Shown: in pieces, positions 1-7,416 of the stretch
Numbering within the stretch: position 1 is the first letter of the stretch
How the letters are laid out: each line of letters begins with the position of its first letter
Origin: JBNKLG01 sp050292235
GTDB lineage: Bacteria > Pseudomonadota > Gammaproteobacteria > Chromatiales > Chromatiaceae
DNA: 15,134 bases
Assembly: GCA_050292235.1 (NCBI GenBank)
Contig: JBNKLG010000069.1
Location: forward strand, 1 to 15,134
Direction of reading: 5' to 3'
Translations under genes and position numbers: made by a program
Notes under the pieces: generated by a model
What the model was told of the DNA's origin: nothing
What the model saw: only the letters and a program-made list of their open reading frames with translations
Database searches by the model: none

Positions 1-1855
1 AGGCAAAACCCGGCCCCCAGCGGTAGCGCTCCATAGCCCAGGCGCAAAACGCCAGCAGCTGCCGATGCGCCACCACCACGCCCTTGGGACGCCCGGTACT
101 GCCGGAGGTCATGATGACGTAGGCGGGCTCTTCCGGTCGGGAAACGCTGGGGAATGACGTTGTCTTCGGGGTCTGCTCCAGTCGATCAAAGACCCTGTCA
201 TCCAACACCAGAACCGGCTGGGTATCGGCCAGCACCTGGTCTATGCGCTCGACCGGCCACTCCGAAGACAAAGGCAGATAGGCCGCCCCCGCCTGCCAGA
301 CGGCCAGGGCGGCGATGACGATACGCTGGGAGCGTTCCAGCCTCAGGGCCACCAGATCACCCCGGACAACCCCTTGGGCGATCAGGCCTGCGGTCAGGGC
401 ATCCACCCGCCGGGCCAGTTCGGCATAATCCATCCGAACCTGACCACAGACCAGGGCGAGTTGGTCGGCATGGGCCGCAGCCGAGGCGTGCCAGAGCGCC
501 GTCAGGCTGTCCGCATCACTGGGCAGGGGCGGATCCGAGCGCAACAGCAGGGCCTGCTCCTCAGCGGGCAGACAGGAGATCTCCTTGAGCCGGATGGCCG
601 GATTTTGCATCACCGCCGCGAGGATCTGGCAGAAATGGCGGGCCATGCGCGCCACGGCCTGGGCCGGATATTTGCCGGGATGGTAGGAAAAACAGGCCTG
701 AATCTGCTCCCCCAGCTCGAAACCAGCGCTGAAATCCGCCACTGCCTCGCCATAGCCTGCTATCCATTCCGGCCCCTCCAGCGTCGGAGCCGGGTCGACC
801 ACGAAGAGATGATCAGCATAGCCCGGCACCAGCTTGTTCAGTTCGGTGGGCGCGGTGAAGCCATGGCGCTCATCGGCGGACAACTGGGCATTCCAGACCT
901 CAACCCAGGCGGAAAAGCGCTCCTCCTCCGGCAGTTCCACCCAGATGGGCAGGGTGTTCACTGTCATGCCCACCATCTCCATCACCCCGGGCACCGTCCC
1001 CATGCGGCCGGTGATGACATGGCCGAACAGGGCCTTGCCCCCGTTGTAACGGCACAGCAACAGCGCCCAGAGGGCATGCAGCAGACGCCCCGGAGAGAAC
1101 CGTAGCTGTTGCGACAGCGCGTGCAATCCGCTGCTGTCAGGCAGCTCAAACCGGTGTTGTGCCGACTCGGATCGGCCCTGCTCCCTGTCGGGGGTCTGAC
1201 CGGGCAGTCGACAGGCCGCCTCGGCACCCGCCAGCCGGGAGCGCCAATAGGCCAGATCCGCCGCCTGATCCCGTTTGGAAAGAAAACGGAGATAGCGGCT
1301 GAAGGGGACGCCCTTCTCCTGGGGGGGCGCTTCCGCCAGCAATTGCTGCATCAGGAGAGAGAGGCTCCAGCCATCCAGCATGGCGTGGTGGAAAATGACG
1401 CCGATGTCCCGGATACCAGTTCCCTGCTCCCCGTCGAAAAGCACCAGCCGACACAGTGGACCGACAAAGGGGTCCATGCCCTGGCTGCGGGTCGTCTGGA
1501 GATAGTCACGGATGGCCTGATCCCGATCCTGGGCAGGGATAGCCGAGAGATCCTGGCGCTGGCACTCGGGCCAATGCTCCTCGGGAAAGGATTGACCCAG
1601 GCTCCCCGATCCATCCAGGGAAAAGCGGGTGCGCAGGGCCGGATGCACTTGGGCCAGCGCCCGCCAGCGTTGGCAAAGCGCTTCCGGGTCACGGGGATGG
1701 GGAAGCCGGTAGTGGATCAGGGAGAGATAGCGAGGGCCGGTTTTCTGTTGGAGGGATGCGGACGGCATCGAGGTCATGGCGTCAAAGATCATCCCCGCCT
1801 GCATGGGCGTCAGGGGGAAAGATCTGGCGCGCTCAGGCAAAGTCGTCATCCTCAT
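1..1855 (-). CDS. Nonribosomal peptide synthetase, C-A..., truncated by window edge
   Basis: This is the N-terminal 618 residues of an NRPS that continues past the left edge. It opens with a condensation domain at about residues 10-430: the C1-type motif is FPLTPMQAGM, and the catalytic HHxxxDG is intact at His156-His157...Asp161 (FHHAMLDGWS). An adenylation domain starts near residue 465 and is visible up to its A3 phosphate loop at about 582-592 (MTSGSTGRPKG). The specificity pocket lies beyond the edge, so its substrate cannot be guessed. The C domain should accept the peptidyl chain from the upstream NRPS and join it to the residue loaded here. I chose the ATG at 1855; a second ATG at 1849 and a TTG at 1840 are in frame, and an in-frame stop lies just upstream of 1855. 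The start lies inside the end of the upstream NRPS gene, a 23-nt overlap that implies translational coupling. The family call is firm; the exact start is less so. Confidence 0.93.
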   Translation of the reverse strand, partial: MRMTTLPERARSFPLTPMQAGMIFDAMTSMPSASLQQKTGPRYLSLIHYRLPHPRDPEALCQRWRALAQVHPALRTRFSLDGSGSLGQSFPEEHWPECQRQDLSAIPAQDRDQAIRDYLQTTRSQGMDPFVGPLCRLVLFDGEQGTGIRDIGVIFHHAMLDGWSLSLLMQQLLAEAPPQEKGVPFSRYLRFLSKRDQAADLAYWRSRLAGAEAACRLPGQTPDREQGRSESAQHRFELPDSSGLHALSQQLRFSPGRLLHALWALLLCRYNGGKALFGHVITGRMGTVPGVMEMVGMTVNTLPIWVELPEEERFSAWVEVWNAQLSADERHGFTAPTELNKLVPGYADHLFVVDPAPTLEGPEWIAGYGEAVADFSAGFELGEQIQACFSYHPGKYPAQAVARMARHFCQILAAVMQNPAIRLKEISCLPAEEQALLLRSDPPLPSDADSLTALWHASAAAHADQLALVCGQVRMDYAELARRVDALTAGLIAQGVVRGDLVALRLERSQRIVIAALAVWQAGAAYLPLSSEWPVERIDQVLADTQPVLVLDDRVFDRLEQTPKTTSFPSVSRPEEPAYVIMTSGSTGRPKGVVVAHRQLLAFCAWAMERYRWGPGFA

Positions 1856-4800
1856 CGTCAAAGCTGTCTGCCGCTGTCATCAGGGGAATCAGCTCGACCA
1901 GCCGCGCCCGTTCATAGATGCTGGTGGCGGGCAGATACCAGCCTTGTTTGAACAGCTCGGCCTCCAGCCGCATGGCGGCTATGGAGTTTCCGCCCAGGGC
2001 GAAGAAGTCGTCCTCCGGCCCGGATGAGCGAGTTTGCAGCACTGCCTGCCAAGTCTTGCTCAGGATTTGGGCCGCCTCATCATCACCCAGCCAATTCGCA
2101 GCAGGCGAAGAAATTTCAGCCACATCGTCCTTTTTTTCCACCGGAACCGACATAGGCAGATCCTGTTCCGAAGGCCAGGGCAACTGCGCCAGAGTTTGCT
2201 CAGGATCGGCTGCCACGGCGCGGATCACCGCCGCCACCGCCTCGGCCCACTCCCCCATCAAATCGGGCGCAAACAGGTCTCTGGCATAGGTCAGTTCCAG
2301 GAAGATCTGATCCTGGCCCTCCCGAATTTCCAGGATCAGGTCGAACAGGGCGCTGGGACGATGGAAACCGGCAACCACCCTGGCGGAGACCTCCCTGCCC
2401 TTCTCCTTGAAGACCGGGAAGGGACGTGGCTGGGGCAGCCGATTGATCATCACGTCGAACAGCGGACTGCGTCCAGGAATCCGCGCCGGCTTAACCAACT
2501 GTACGATGCGTTCCAGAGAGCAGGACTGATGCTCCCAGGCGGTCAGAAAGAGATCCCGGCTCACCTTAAGCCAGTCGAAAAATGGCTGGGAGCCGTCCGC
2601 TGTCGGTTGGAACAACAGGGGCAGCGTACGCACAAACATCCCCTTGCAAAACTGAAGCGCCGGATGCTCCCGACCCGCAAAGGGCACCCCCATCACCACG
2701 CCATCGAACCCCGTAGTCTCGCTGGACTGGCGGGAGATGAAGGCGGCCCAGACCGCCAGCAGGATCTGGAACAGGCTGACGTTACAGCGGTCGGCCAGTT
2801 TCACCAGGGCGGTTCGATCTTCTTCTCCCAGCACGACACGGGCGACAGCACGGCCCTCGGTCAGAGCAGAGGGGCGAGGAGCGGTGGCACCCTTGAGGTT
2901 CAGGGGCGGCGACAGGCTTCGCAAACTCTGTTGCCAGAAGATCTCTGAGGCCTTGAGTGCCTGCCGATCCCGACGTTGCTGGTCCCAAAGGACATAATCG
3001 GTCATGGCGGCAGTCTGACCGTCGGCCGGATCATGGATTTCTCCGACCGTATAGAGATCCCACCAAGCATCCATCAGGAGTCGGGACGAGGCCGCATCCA
3101 CCAGAATGTGGTGGCTGGTCAGCCCCAGGAAACTGCTGCGAGAATTAATTTCAATGCGAACCACATAGAACAGCGGGGGGCGGGACAGATCGATAGCTGG
3201 GCGTGCGAGACTGAGCTGCTCCCATAACTGGCGGGCCTGTTCCGGGTCCGGCGCCAGGTGGTGCTCAAAAACGTAGTTCACCTCGTCATCGATGACCCAG
3301 CGGGGCTCTCCGTCTTCTTCAATGAATCGGGAGCGCATGAGGGGTTCTTGCTCAACCAACCGGGCGAAGGCTCTCTCCAATCCGGGGCCGTCCACATCCC
3401 CTTCCACCATCATGCAACTGTCCACCTCGTAGGCCCTGGGGTCCCTACCCAGGCGCCAGAGCAGGTACATCTGCCGCATGGGCAGGGTCAGGGGATAGTG
3501 ATCCTGAGGCGGCGAAACCGGAATAAGCGCCAGTGTTGCCTCTGCTCCGGCCAACTCTATCTGCTCAAGAACCGCCGAGGGCCAGGGTTGGCGAAAGAGT
3601 TCCCCGTAGGCCAGATCCAAGCCGAACTCGGCGCGCAGCATGAGTTGGAGACGCACCAGCTTGATGGAATCCCCACCCAGGGCGAAAAAGTTGTCCTGGG
3701 GCATCACGGCAGGCAGCAGCAGAATCTCTGCAAAGATCTCGCAGAGCCGCGCCAGGCGAGAATCCTCGACAGAGGAGGGATTTTCTGGCTGACATGGTGA
3801 GCTGTCCGCCGGAAGCTCCGGCAGCCGAGAACGCTCTATCTTGCCGTGGACGCCCCGTGGCAGGGCCTCCAGAATACCGATCCGATCCGGCACCATATAG
3901 TCGGGCAGGCGATCTGCCAACTGACGGGAGAGCGTCGGGACATCAAGCCCCTCCCCCGCTACCCAGGCACAGAGAACCACCCCCTGATCCACCATCTTTC
4001 GAGCGACGACAACGCCATCCCGAACCCCGTCGCAACCGGCCAGGGCCGCCTCCACCTGCCCCGGATCGACCCGCATCCCGCGGATCTTCACCACAAAATC
4101 GCTACGCCCACAGTGCACCAGTTGTCCGTCAGCATCCAGACGGGCCAGATCCCCGGACAGATAGAGTCGATCATAGGCCGTAGCGCCCAGCGTCTGTGCC
4201 GGATTCTGGAGCGTGGGCTGATCCTGGAGAAAGGGGTTGGCGATAAAGCTGGCCGCAGACTGCTCAGGCATGCCGAGGTACCCCCTGGCCAAGGCTGGTG
4301 AACTCACCGCCATCCGCCCCGTCTCGCCAGGGCCGACCAACATGTTCTGCTCATCCAGCAGATAGAGGCGGGTCGGACCGAATACCCCACCCAGGGGAAT
4401 GTCGTCGTCATACGCCTTCTGGATGGAGAGGAAGGTCACCGAACCGCCGTTCTCAGACATCCCCAGAGAGTAGAGGATCTCATACGGGGTCTGGGCACAG
4501 GAGCGTAGCGGCCCACCGGCTACCCGGACATACCGCAAAGAGTCTCCCCGGCAGTGGTGGCTGAACATCTCCGCCATCTCCGGCGACAGGAAAAGGTAAC
4601 GAATCTCATGGCGATCACAATAGGCCTCCAGCGCCAGGGGATCCCGTCGCACGGCCTCACTCAGGATATGGAGCGTCATGCCGGAGGCCAGGGGATACAA
4701 CAGCTCCCAGGGCGAGGCGATAAAGCCGAAGGGGGCAAAGGCCGCTGTCTGCGACCCGGCGGGAAGCGCCATATAGGCTTTCTGCCAGGCCAGCATGGCG

Positions 4801-5396
4801 GAGAGGGCCTGGTGTTCCAGCACCACCCCCTTGGGTTGGCCGGTGGAGCCGGAGGTGAAGATGGCCGTGGCTATGTCCTGGAGTTGGGGAATGAATCGAT
4901 CTAAGGTATCGGAAAGGGCGTTCTCATAGAGCGCCGGATCGGTCAGTTCCAGGATCGGCACAGCGCCCAGATCTGGTCTCTGTCCAGAGGTCAGGATTAC
5001 ACTGGCCCGGACGGTTTCCGCGATCTGGCGGAGATAGACCAGCGGAGCATCTTCCGGGATGCAGACATAGGCACCACCTGCTCGCAGCACGCCAAGGATG
5101 CCGACCACAACATCCAGGGTTCTGCCGGTCGATACCAGTACCCAGGGAGAGACCTTCGCCTTTTCCGGATGGCCGATGTCGTAGCGCTCTGGCGCTGTGC
5201 TTTCCCCCAGCCCCAGGGATCTGAGGTAGGCAGCCACTGCGAACGAATGCCGATCCAGTTCCAGGTAGGTAAGTTGATGTTGGTCGTCTTTGACCGCAAT
5301 CTGGTACGGGGCATGGGCGACAGACTGGTAGAACTGCTCCAGCAATGACCGCTCCGTCAATGAGGCAAAATGGGAGACATCAAAAGAGAAGGACAT
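1833..5396 (-). CDS. Nonribosomal peptide synthetase, domain order A-T-C-T
   Basis: This 1187-residue NRPS starts directly with an adenylation domain, so it looks like the loading protein of the assembly line. The A domain spans about residues 15-530, with A3 at 180-190 (FTSGSTGQPKG), an A7-like SGDLARLDADG and an A10-like HGKIER. The first carrier domain has its phosphopantetheine Ser at 577 (FFALGGDSIK). The condensation domain spans about 630-1065 with HHxxxD at 762-767, where Ala follows the Asp in place of the usual Gly. The second carrier has Ser1138 (FFALGGNSIA). The protein ends in an acidic tail (FDDEDDDFA). Two things are odd: the position equivalent to GrsA Asp235 is Ile226 (FIASPWEL), and the second carrier has no A domain of its own. 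A TAGGA sequence sits just ahead of the ATG at 5396. A 14-bp palindrome lies 49 bp upstream. NRPS identity is certain; the substrate is unknown. Confidence 0.97.
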   Translation of the reverse strand: MSFSFDVSHFASLTERSLLEQFYQSVAHAPYQIAVKDDQHQLTYLELDRHSFAVAAYLRSLGLGESTAPERYDIGHPEKAKVSPWVLVSTGRTLDVVVGILGVLRAGGAYVCIPEDAPLVYLRQIAETVRASVILTSGQRPDLGAVPILELTDPALYENALSDTLDRFIPQLQDIATAIFTSGSTGQPKGVVLEHQALSAMLAWQKAYMALPAGSQTAAFAPFGFIASPWELLYPLASGMTLHILSEAVRRDPLALEAYCDRHEIRYLFLSPEMAEMFSHHCRGDSLRYVRVAGGPLRSCAQTPYEILYSLGMSENGGSVTFLSIQKAYDDDIPLGGVFGPTRLYLLDEQNMLVGPGETGRMAVSSPALARGYLGMPEQSAASFIANPFLQDQPTLQNPAQTLGATAYDRLYLSGDLARLDADGQLVHCGRSDFVVKIRGMRVDPGQVEAALAGCDGVRDGVVVARKMVDQGVVLCAWVAGEGLDVPTLSRQLADRLPDYMVPDRIGILEALPRGVHGKIERSRLPELPADSSPCQPENPSSVEDSRLARLCEIFAEILLLPAVMPQDNFFALGGDSIKLVRLQLMLRAEFGLDLAYGELFRQPWPSAVLEQIELAGAEATLALIPVSPPQDHYPLTLPMRQMYLLWRLGRDPRAYEVDSCMMVEGDVDGPGLERAFARLVEQEPLMRSRFIEEDGEPRWVIDDEVNYVFEHHLAPDPEQARQLWEQLSLARPAIDLSRPPLFYVVRIEINSRSSFLGLTSHHILVDAASSRLLMDAWWDLYTVGEIHDPADGQTAAMTDYVLWDQQRRDRQALKASEIFWQQSLRSLSPPLNLKGATAPRPSALTEGRAVARVVLGEEDRTALVKLADRCNVSLFQILLAVWAAFISRQSSETTGFDGVVMGVPFAGREHPALQFCKGMFVRTLPLLFQPTADGSQPFFDWLKVSRDLFLTAWEHQSCSLERIVQLVKPARIPGRSPLFDVMINRLPQPRPFPVFKEKGREVSARVVAGFHRPSALFDLILEIREGQDQIFLELTYARDLFAPDLMGEWAEAVAAVIRAVAADPEQTLAQLPWPSEQDLPMSVPVEKKDDVAEISSPAANWLGDDEAAQILSKTWQAVLQTRSSGPEDDFFALGGNSIAAMRLEAELFKQGWYLPATSIYERARLVELIPLMTAADSFDDEDDDFA

Positions 5397-5419
5397 CGGT
5401 TCCTACAGATCCCAATCAG

Positions 5420-5448
5420 AATATAACCAAGACAGAAGTAACTCGACC
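5420..5448 (-). promoter_or_regulatory. Possible promoter of the NRPS genes
   Basis: A TATATT hexamer (5425-5420) matches the sigma-70 -10 consensus at five of six positions and lies about 24 bp ahead of the NRPS start codon. With a 17-bp spacer the -35 would be GGTCGA (5448-5443), which is a poor match. If the promoter is real it needs an activator, or it is weak. The -35 position overlaps the arm of the palindrome at 5445-5476, an arrangement typical of an operator. Confidence 0.25.
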
Positions 5449-5476
5449 TCAGTGGTGATCCGTCACCACTGAGGTC
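5445..5476. promoter_or_regulatory. Perfect 14-bp inverted repeat upstream of the NRPS genes
   Basis: The arms GACCTCAGTGGTGA (5445-5458) and TCACCACTGAGGTC (5463-5476) are exact reverse complements around a 4-nt centre. The repeat lies in the 131-bp gap between the DUF697-like gene and the NRPS start. No T-run follows on either strand, so it is not a standard intrinsic terminator. It could be a binding site for a dimeric regulator, or an RNA hairpin that limits read-through or protects message ends. The repeat itself is certain; its role is not. Confidence 0.6.
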
Positions 5477-5527
5477 AGATTGGACAGGGAAGCATAGCCG
5501 CCCCGAGCAACACGAGTTCAGGCCAGC

Positions 5528-6055
5528 CTAGGCAGCCGCTTCTGCTTCGCCCTGTTGCCCGGCAATAATATTGGCCATTTTGCTCCGGGCTACCTGAACC
5601 GCCGACTTAAAGCTATCGGAAAACTCATGGGCAGCCATACTGGTCAGAGAACCACCCTCGGCAAAATGCTTGGCAAATACATGGCCCAGAGCGTAGGTAC
5701 TCACCCCGTTCAACACCGGCTTGGTGGCAATAGCCAGAGGCAATCCCACCAGGGGAACCGCAACGGCAACACCCTCGACCGCTGGCGATGCCAGGGTAGC
5801 CGACCCACTGGCGAGCAGACCGGAGATGATGTTTCGAACGGCAGACTCACTGAAGGTTCTGCCATATTTTTCGCAAAGACTCTTTACCATGGCCGCCTGA
5901 ATAGCGGTCACGCCAGCGAAATTAATGAAGGGTAATCCCAGGAGACCAACGCCAGCACTGTACTTGGCATAGCGGCTAATAATCTTGGTGATCTCTTCCG
6001 ATGCCGGATCGATCGTCTCGGTGGCCTTGTTCCCAGCTTTCTTAGTTTCAGTCAC
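5528..6055 (-). CDS. DUF697-like (YcjF-type) membrane protein
   Basis: This 175-residue protein resembles the DUF697 family, which is often found fused to or beside GTPases and in YcjF-type inner membrane proteins. Recognisable features are an amphipathic start (EITKIISRYAKYSAGVG), the family-like run LPFINFAGVTAIQAAMVKSL with a following CEKYG (about 40-65), and a long hydrophobic, Gly/Ala-rich region (about 78-125) that may insert in the membrane. The C-terminus is polar and Ala/Glu rich. I chose GTG at 6055 because AGGAG (6067-6063) lies 7 nt upstream; an ATG at 6178 in the same frame would add 41 residues of unlikely sequence across a probable promoter. No GTPase domain is present in the protein or elsewhere in the window. 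Its link to peptide synthesis is unclear; it may support the membrane assembly or simply be a neighbour. Confidence 0.8.
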   Translation of the reverse strand: MTETKKAGNKATETIDPASEEITKIISRYAKYSAGVGLLGLPFINFAGVTAIQAAMVKSLCEKYGRTFSESAVRNIISGLLASGSATLASPAVEGVAVAVPLVGLPLAIATKPVLNGVSTYALGHVFAKHFAEGGSLTSMAAHEFSDSFKSAVQVARSKMANIIAGQQGEAEAAA

Positions 6056-6090
6056 GGCTAAACTCCTTTTTGTTCGGATAAACAGATTTA

Positions 6091-6119
6091 AGTATACACA
6101 ACTGGCGTCAGACCATCGA
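6091..6119 (-). promoter_or_regulatory. Possible promoter of the DUF697-like gene
   Basis: A TATACT hexamer (6096-6091) matches the -10 consensus at five of six positions. The hexamer 17 bp upstream, TCGATG (6119-6114), matches the -35 at only three. Transcription would begin about 30 nt before the GTG, leaving a short leader that carries the AGGAG site. The 140-bp gap after the phosphopantetheinyl transferase gene supports a separate promoter here. It was read by eye only. Confidence 0.35.
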
Positions 6120-6195
6120 GGCTTCATAGCTAATCCATGATAGACACGCCCAACCCAGAAGCTGCATCTTCTCGGCAATCATGAGCATAGCGCAC

Positions 6196-6900
6196 TCAGG
6201 ACTCATCCGATAGTGGTGCGTTTCCTTTGTGAATCAAAAAAATACAGCATCCTCCCCCACAGAAAATCCTCTGGGCAAGAAAGCAGAGTGGCACAGGGTT
6301 CCTGAGCTTCTTCGTCGGACACACCCAGAGACTGCCAGACCGGTCCAGCCTAGTTGTAACATCAATGAATCCTGGCAGCAGAGTGGTCAGAGGATATTGC
6401 AGTTTAAAGTAGGCCTCTTTGGCAGAAAACATCTGCCCCGCCAACTCGCTTTGCCGATCCAAAGGCTGTGATTCCAGAAGAGCGATCTCTTCCCTGGCAA
6501 AGATATGGGGCCAGAGATCCGGGGTCACCCTGCCCTCGGTCTCTATATCTATCCCCATTGATAGGGCATCACGTTGTCTTCCCAGCGCCACAGCACAATG
6601 GGTATCCGTGTGCGTGATGGATCCGACCAGCCCAGGAGGCCAGAGGGGCTGACGCATCTTGCCAATGGGGATGGGGTACATGGGCAACCCCAGAAGGCCC
6701 ATGGCATGGCGTGACAGGGCGCGTCCTGCTGAGAATTCGCGCTGGCGCTTCTCCACCCAGGATGTCATCCGGGTTGATTCTTCAGGAAAAAGGCTAGATG
6801 GAATCTGCTGAATCGGCGCTGCCAGCAACAGGCAGCGGTCAATCTGGTAAATCTCCAGTTGACCGATCTCCTGGCGTGCCTGCTGTTCCATATGGATCAT
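6196..6900 (-). CDS. 4'-phosphopantetheinyl transferase, EntD/Sfp type
   Basis: This 234-residue enzyme should transfer the phosphopantetheine arm from coenzyme A to the carrier-domain serines of the NRPSs (Ser577 and Ser1138 in the first). The EntD-like layout is clear: KRQREFSAGRALSRHAMGLLG (about 51-71), the WPPGLVGSITHT region (87-98), the metal-binding acidic pair Asp118 and Glu120 in GIDIE, and the catalytic FSAKEAYFK with Lys161, Glu162 and Lys166. Its length is normal for the group and all key residues are present. The gene lies 45 nt after the small membrane protein gene and probably shares its transcript. The start at 6900 (ATG) has an in-frame ATG three codons later that could also serve. 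Sitting in the same locus as the NRPS genes, it is most likely dedicated to them, though it could also act on other carriers in the cell. Confidence 0.95.
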   Translation of the reverse strand: MIHMEQQARQEIGQLEIYQIDRCLLLAAPIQQIPSSLFPEESTRMTSWVEKRQREFSAGRALSRHAMGLLGLPMYPIPIGKMRQPLWPPGLVGSITHTDTHCAVALGRQRDALSMGIDIETEGRVTPDLWPHIFAREEIALLESQPLDRQSELAGQMFSAKEAYFKLQYPLTTLLPGFIDVTTRLDRSGSLWVCPTKKLRNPVPLCFLAQRIFCGGGCCIFLIHKGNAPLSDES

Positions 6901-6945
6901 CCTGGCCTACCGCTATGTCTCTCGCCTCTGCACAACCCACAAGGA

Positions 6946-7104
6946 TCAGCCTTTGGGCCGGGCCACAAGAACATAAATAAATGGCGGGATCGGGGTAAAA
7001 AACAGGGAAAATAAAAAGCCACCCCAAAAACCAATACGGGTATTTCGAGCAAGGGCACCGACGATCAAAGACAGCACCAACATCAAGACAACGATATACG
7101 GCAT
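6946..7104 (-). CDS. Small two-helix membrane protein, 52 residues
   Basis: This short gene encodes a 52-residue protein starting MPYIVVLMLVLSLIVGALA and ending VARPKG. It has a hydrophobic helix at 3-19, a polar turn with RNTR (20-23), then an IGFWGGFLFSLFFTP segment leading to a second helix with an aromatic/Pro motif. The IGFWGxFxxSLxxTP pattern recurs in small uncharacterised bacterial membrane proteins as I remember them. AGAGGG lies 8 nt before the ATG, and the gap to the next gene is 45 nt. If the MITE-like element upstream is removed, the gene would follow the Cache gene after about 29 nt, so it was probably the next gene of the same operon. Function is unknown; a small partner of the neighbouring membrane proteins is possible. 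Confidence 0.75.
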   Translation of the reverse strand: MPYIVVLMLVLSLIVGALARNTRIGFWGGFLFSLFFTPIPPFIYVLVARPKG

Positions 7105-7123
7105 ATTCCAGACCCTCTCAGAT

Positions 7124-7156
7124 TATTAACCCGGCACCCCAATAGGCGATGTTCAG
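7124..7156 (+). repeat. Left terminal inverted repeat of the MITE-like element
   Basis: These 33 bases pair with 7376-7408. The mismatches are at 7133 (against 7399) and 7147 (against 7385). The shared core includes GCACCCCAATAGG and GATGTTCAG. Confidence 0.9.
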
Positions 7157-7253
7157 CCGATGTGTGCTGGCCTTCAGCAAGGCATCAAAACGCCGTTGTA
7201 GCACTCCTACAGCAAGTTTTGATAACGCAGTCTGCAGGTCTGCACACATCGGC
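7156..7253. repeat. Left internal hairpin of the MITE-like element
   Basis: A perfect 12-bp stem, GCCGATGTGTGC (7156-7167) with GCACACATCGGC (7242-7253), encloses a second stem of ATCAAAAC (7184-7191) with GTTTTGAT (7216-7223) and an inner TGTAG/CTACA (7197-7201 with 7207-7211). The whole could fold as a long hairpin of about 98 nt in RNA or single-stranded DNA. Confidence 0.8.
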
Positions 7254-7279
7254 CTATCCCTTATAAATCAATAAGACAG

Positions 7280-7376
7280 GGGCTTCAGGAATGCCCCTGC
7301 TCGGCGTTGCGTCTCTTGCCAAGGGAGTCACCATTGCCTGCGAGACGCGCCTTGATCAGAGTCATTCCTGAAGCCC
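7280..7376. repeat. Right internal hairpin of the MITE-like element
   Basis: A perfect 14-bp stem, GGGCTTCAGGAATG (7280-7293) with CATTCCTGAAGCCC (7363-7376), encloses a second stem of GCGTCTC (7309-7315) with GAGACGC (7342-7348) flanked by GGCG/CGCC. Size and nesting resemble the left hairpin although the stem sequences differ. Confidence 0.8.
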
Positions 7377-7408
7377 TGAACATCACCTATTGGGGTGCAG
7401 GGTTAATA
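7376..7408 (-). repeat. Right terminal inverted repeat of the MITE-like element
   Basis: This is the partner of 7124-7156. Its inner end abuts the right internal hairpin stem, as the left repeat abuts the left stem. Confidence 0.9.
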
Positions 7409-7416
7409 GCGCCAGC

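Larger units (their letters stand above)
7124..7408. mobile_element. MITE-like element with 33-bp inverted ends and TA termini
   Basis: The 285-bp stretch has terminal inverted repeats of 33 bp with two mismatches, beginning TATTAACCC on both ends. The outermost TA at each end could be a duplicated TA target, as made by IS630/Tc1-mariner transposases, leaving a core of TTAACCC...GGGTTAA. It has no coding capacity that I can support. Inside are two large imperfect hairpins, one per half, around an AT-rich centre. It separates the Cache gene (stop 8 nt away) from the small membrane protein gene (its SD lies just outside the other end). Excising it with one TA restores a 29-nt operon gap, which supports insertion. 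It would be mobilised in trans if at all; no transposase is in the window. Confidence 0.8.

Noticed and set aside
374..1951. Long plus-strand open frames at 374-1105 and 1109-1951
   Set aside because: They lie opposite the NRPS reading frame that shows the C-domain HHxxxDG and A3 motifs. Their translations are rich in Gln, Arg, Gly and His with no recognisable domain.
2034..2948. 304-codon plus-strand open frame
   Set aside because: It is antisense to the condensation domain of the first NRPS, has low-complexity composition and no ribosome site that I can support.
5445..5476. Intrinsic terminator after the DUF697-like gene
   Set aside because: The stem is strong but neither side is followed by a T-run, so I list it as an inverted repeat of unknown role.
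6056..6178. Longer start for the DUF697-like protein at 6178
   Set aside because: The extra 41 residues look non-native, cover a probable promoter, and bypass the well-placed AGGAG ahead of the GTG at 6055.
6839..7027. 62-codon minus-strand frame overlapping the small membrane protein gene
   Set aside because: It overlaps both the 52-residue gene and the start of the transferase gene in another frame and is less consistent with the ribosome sites.
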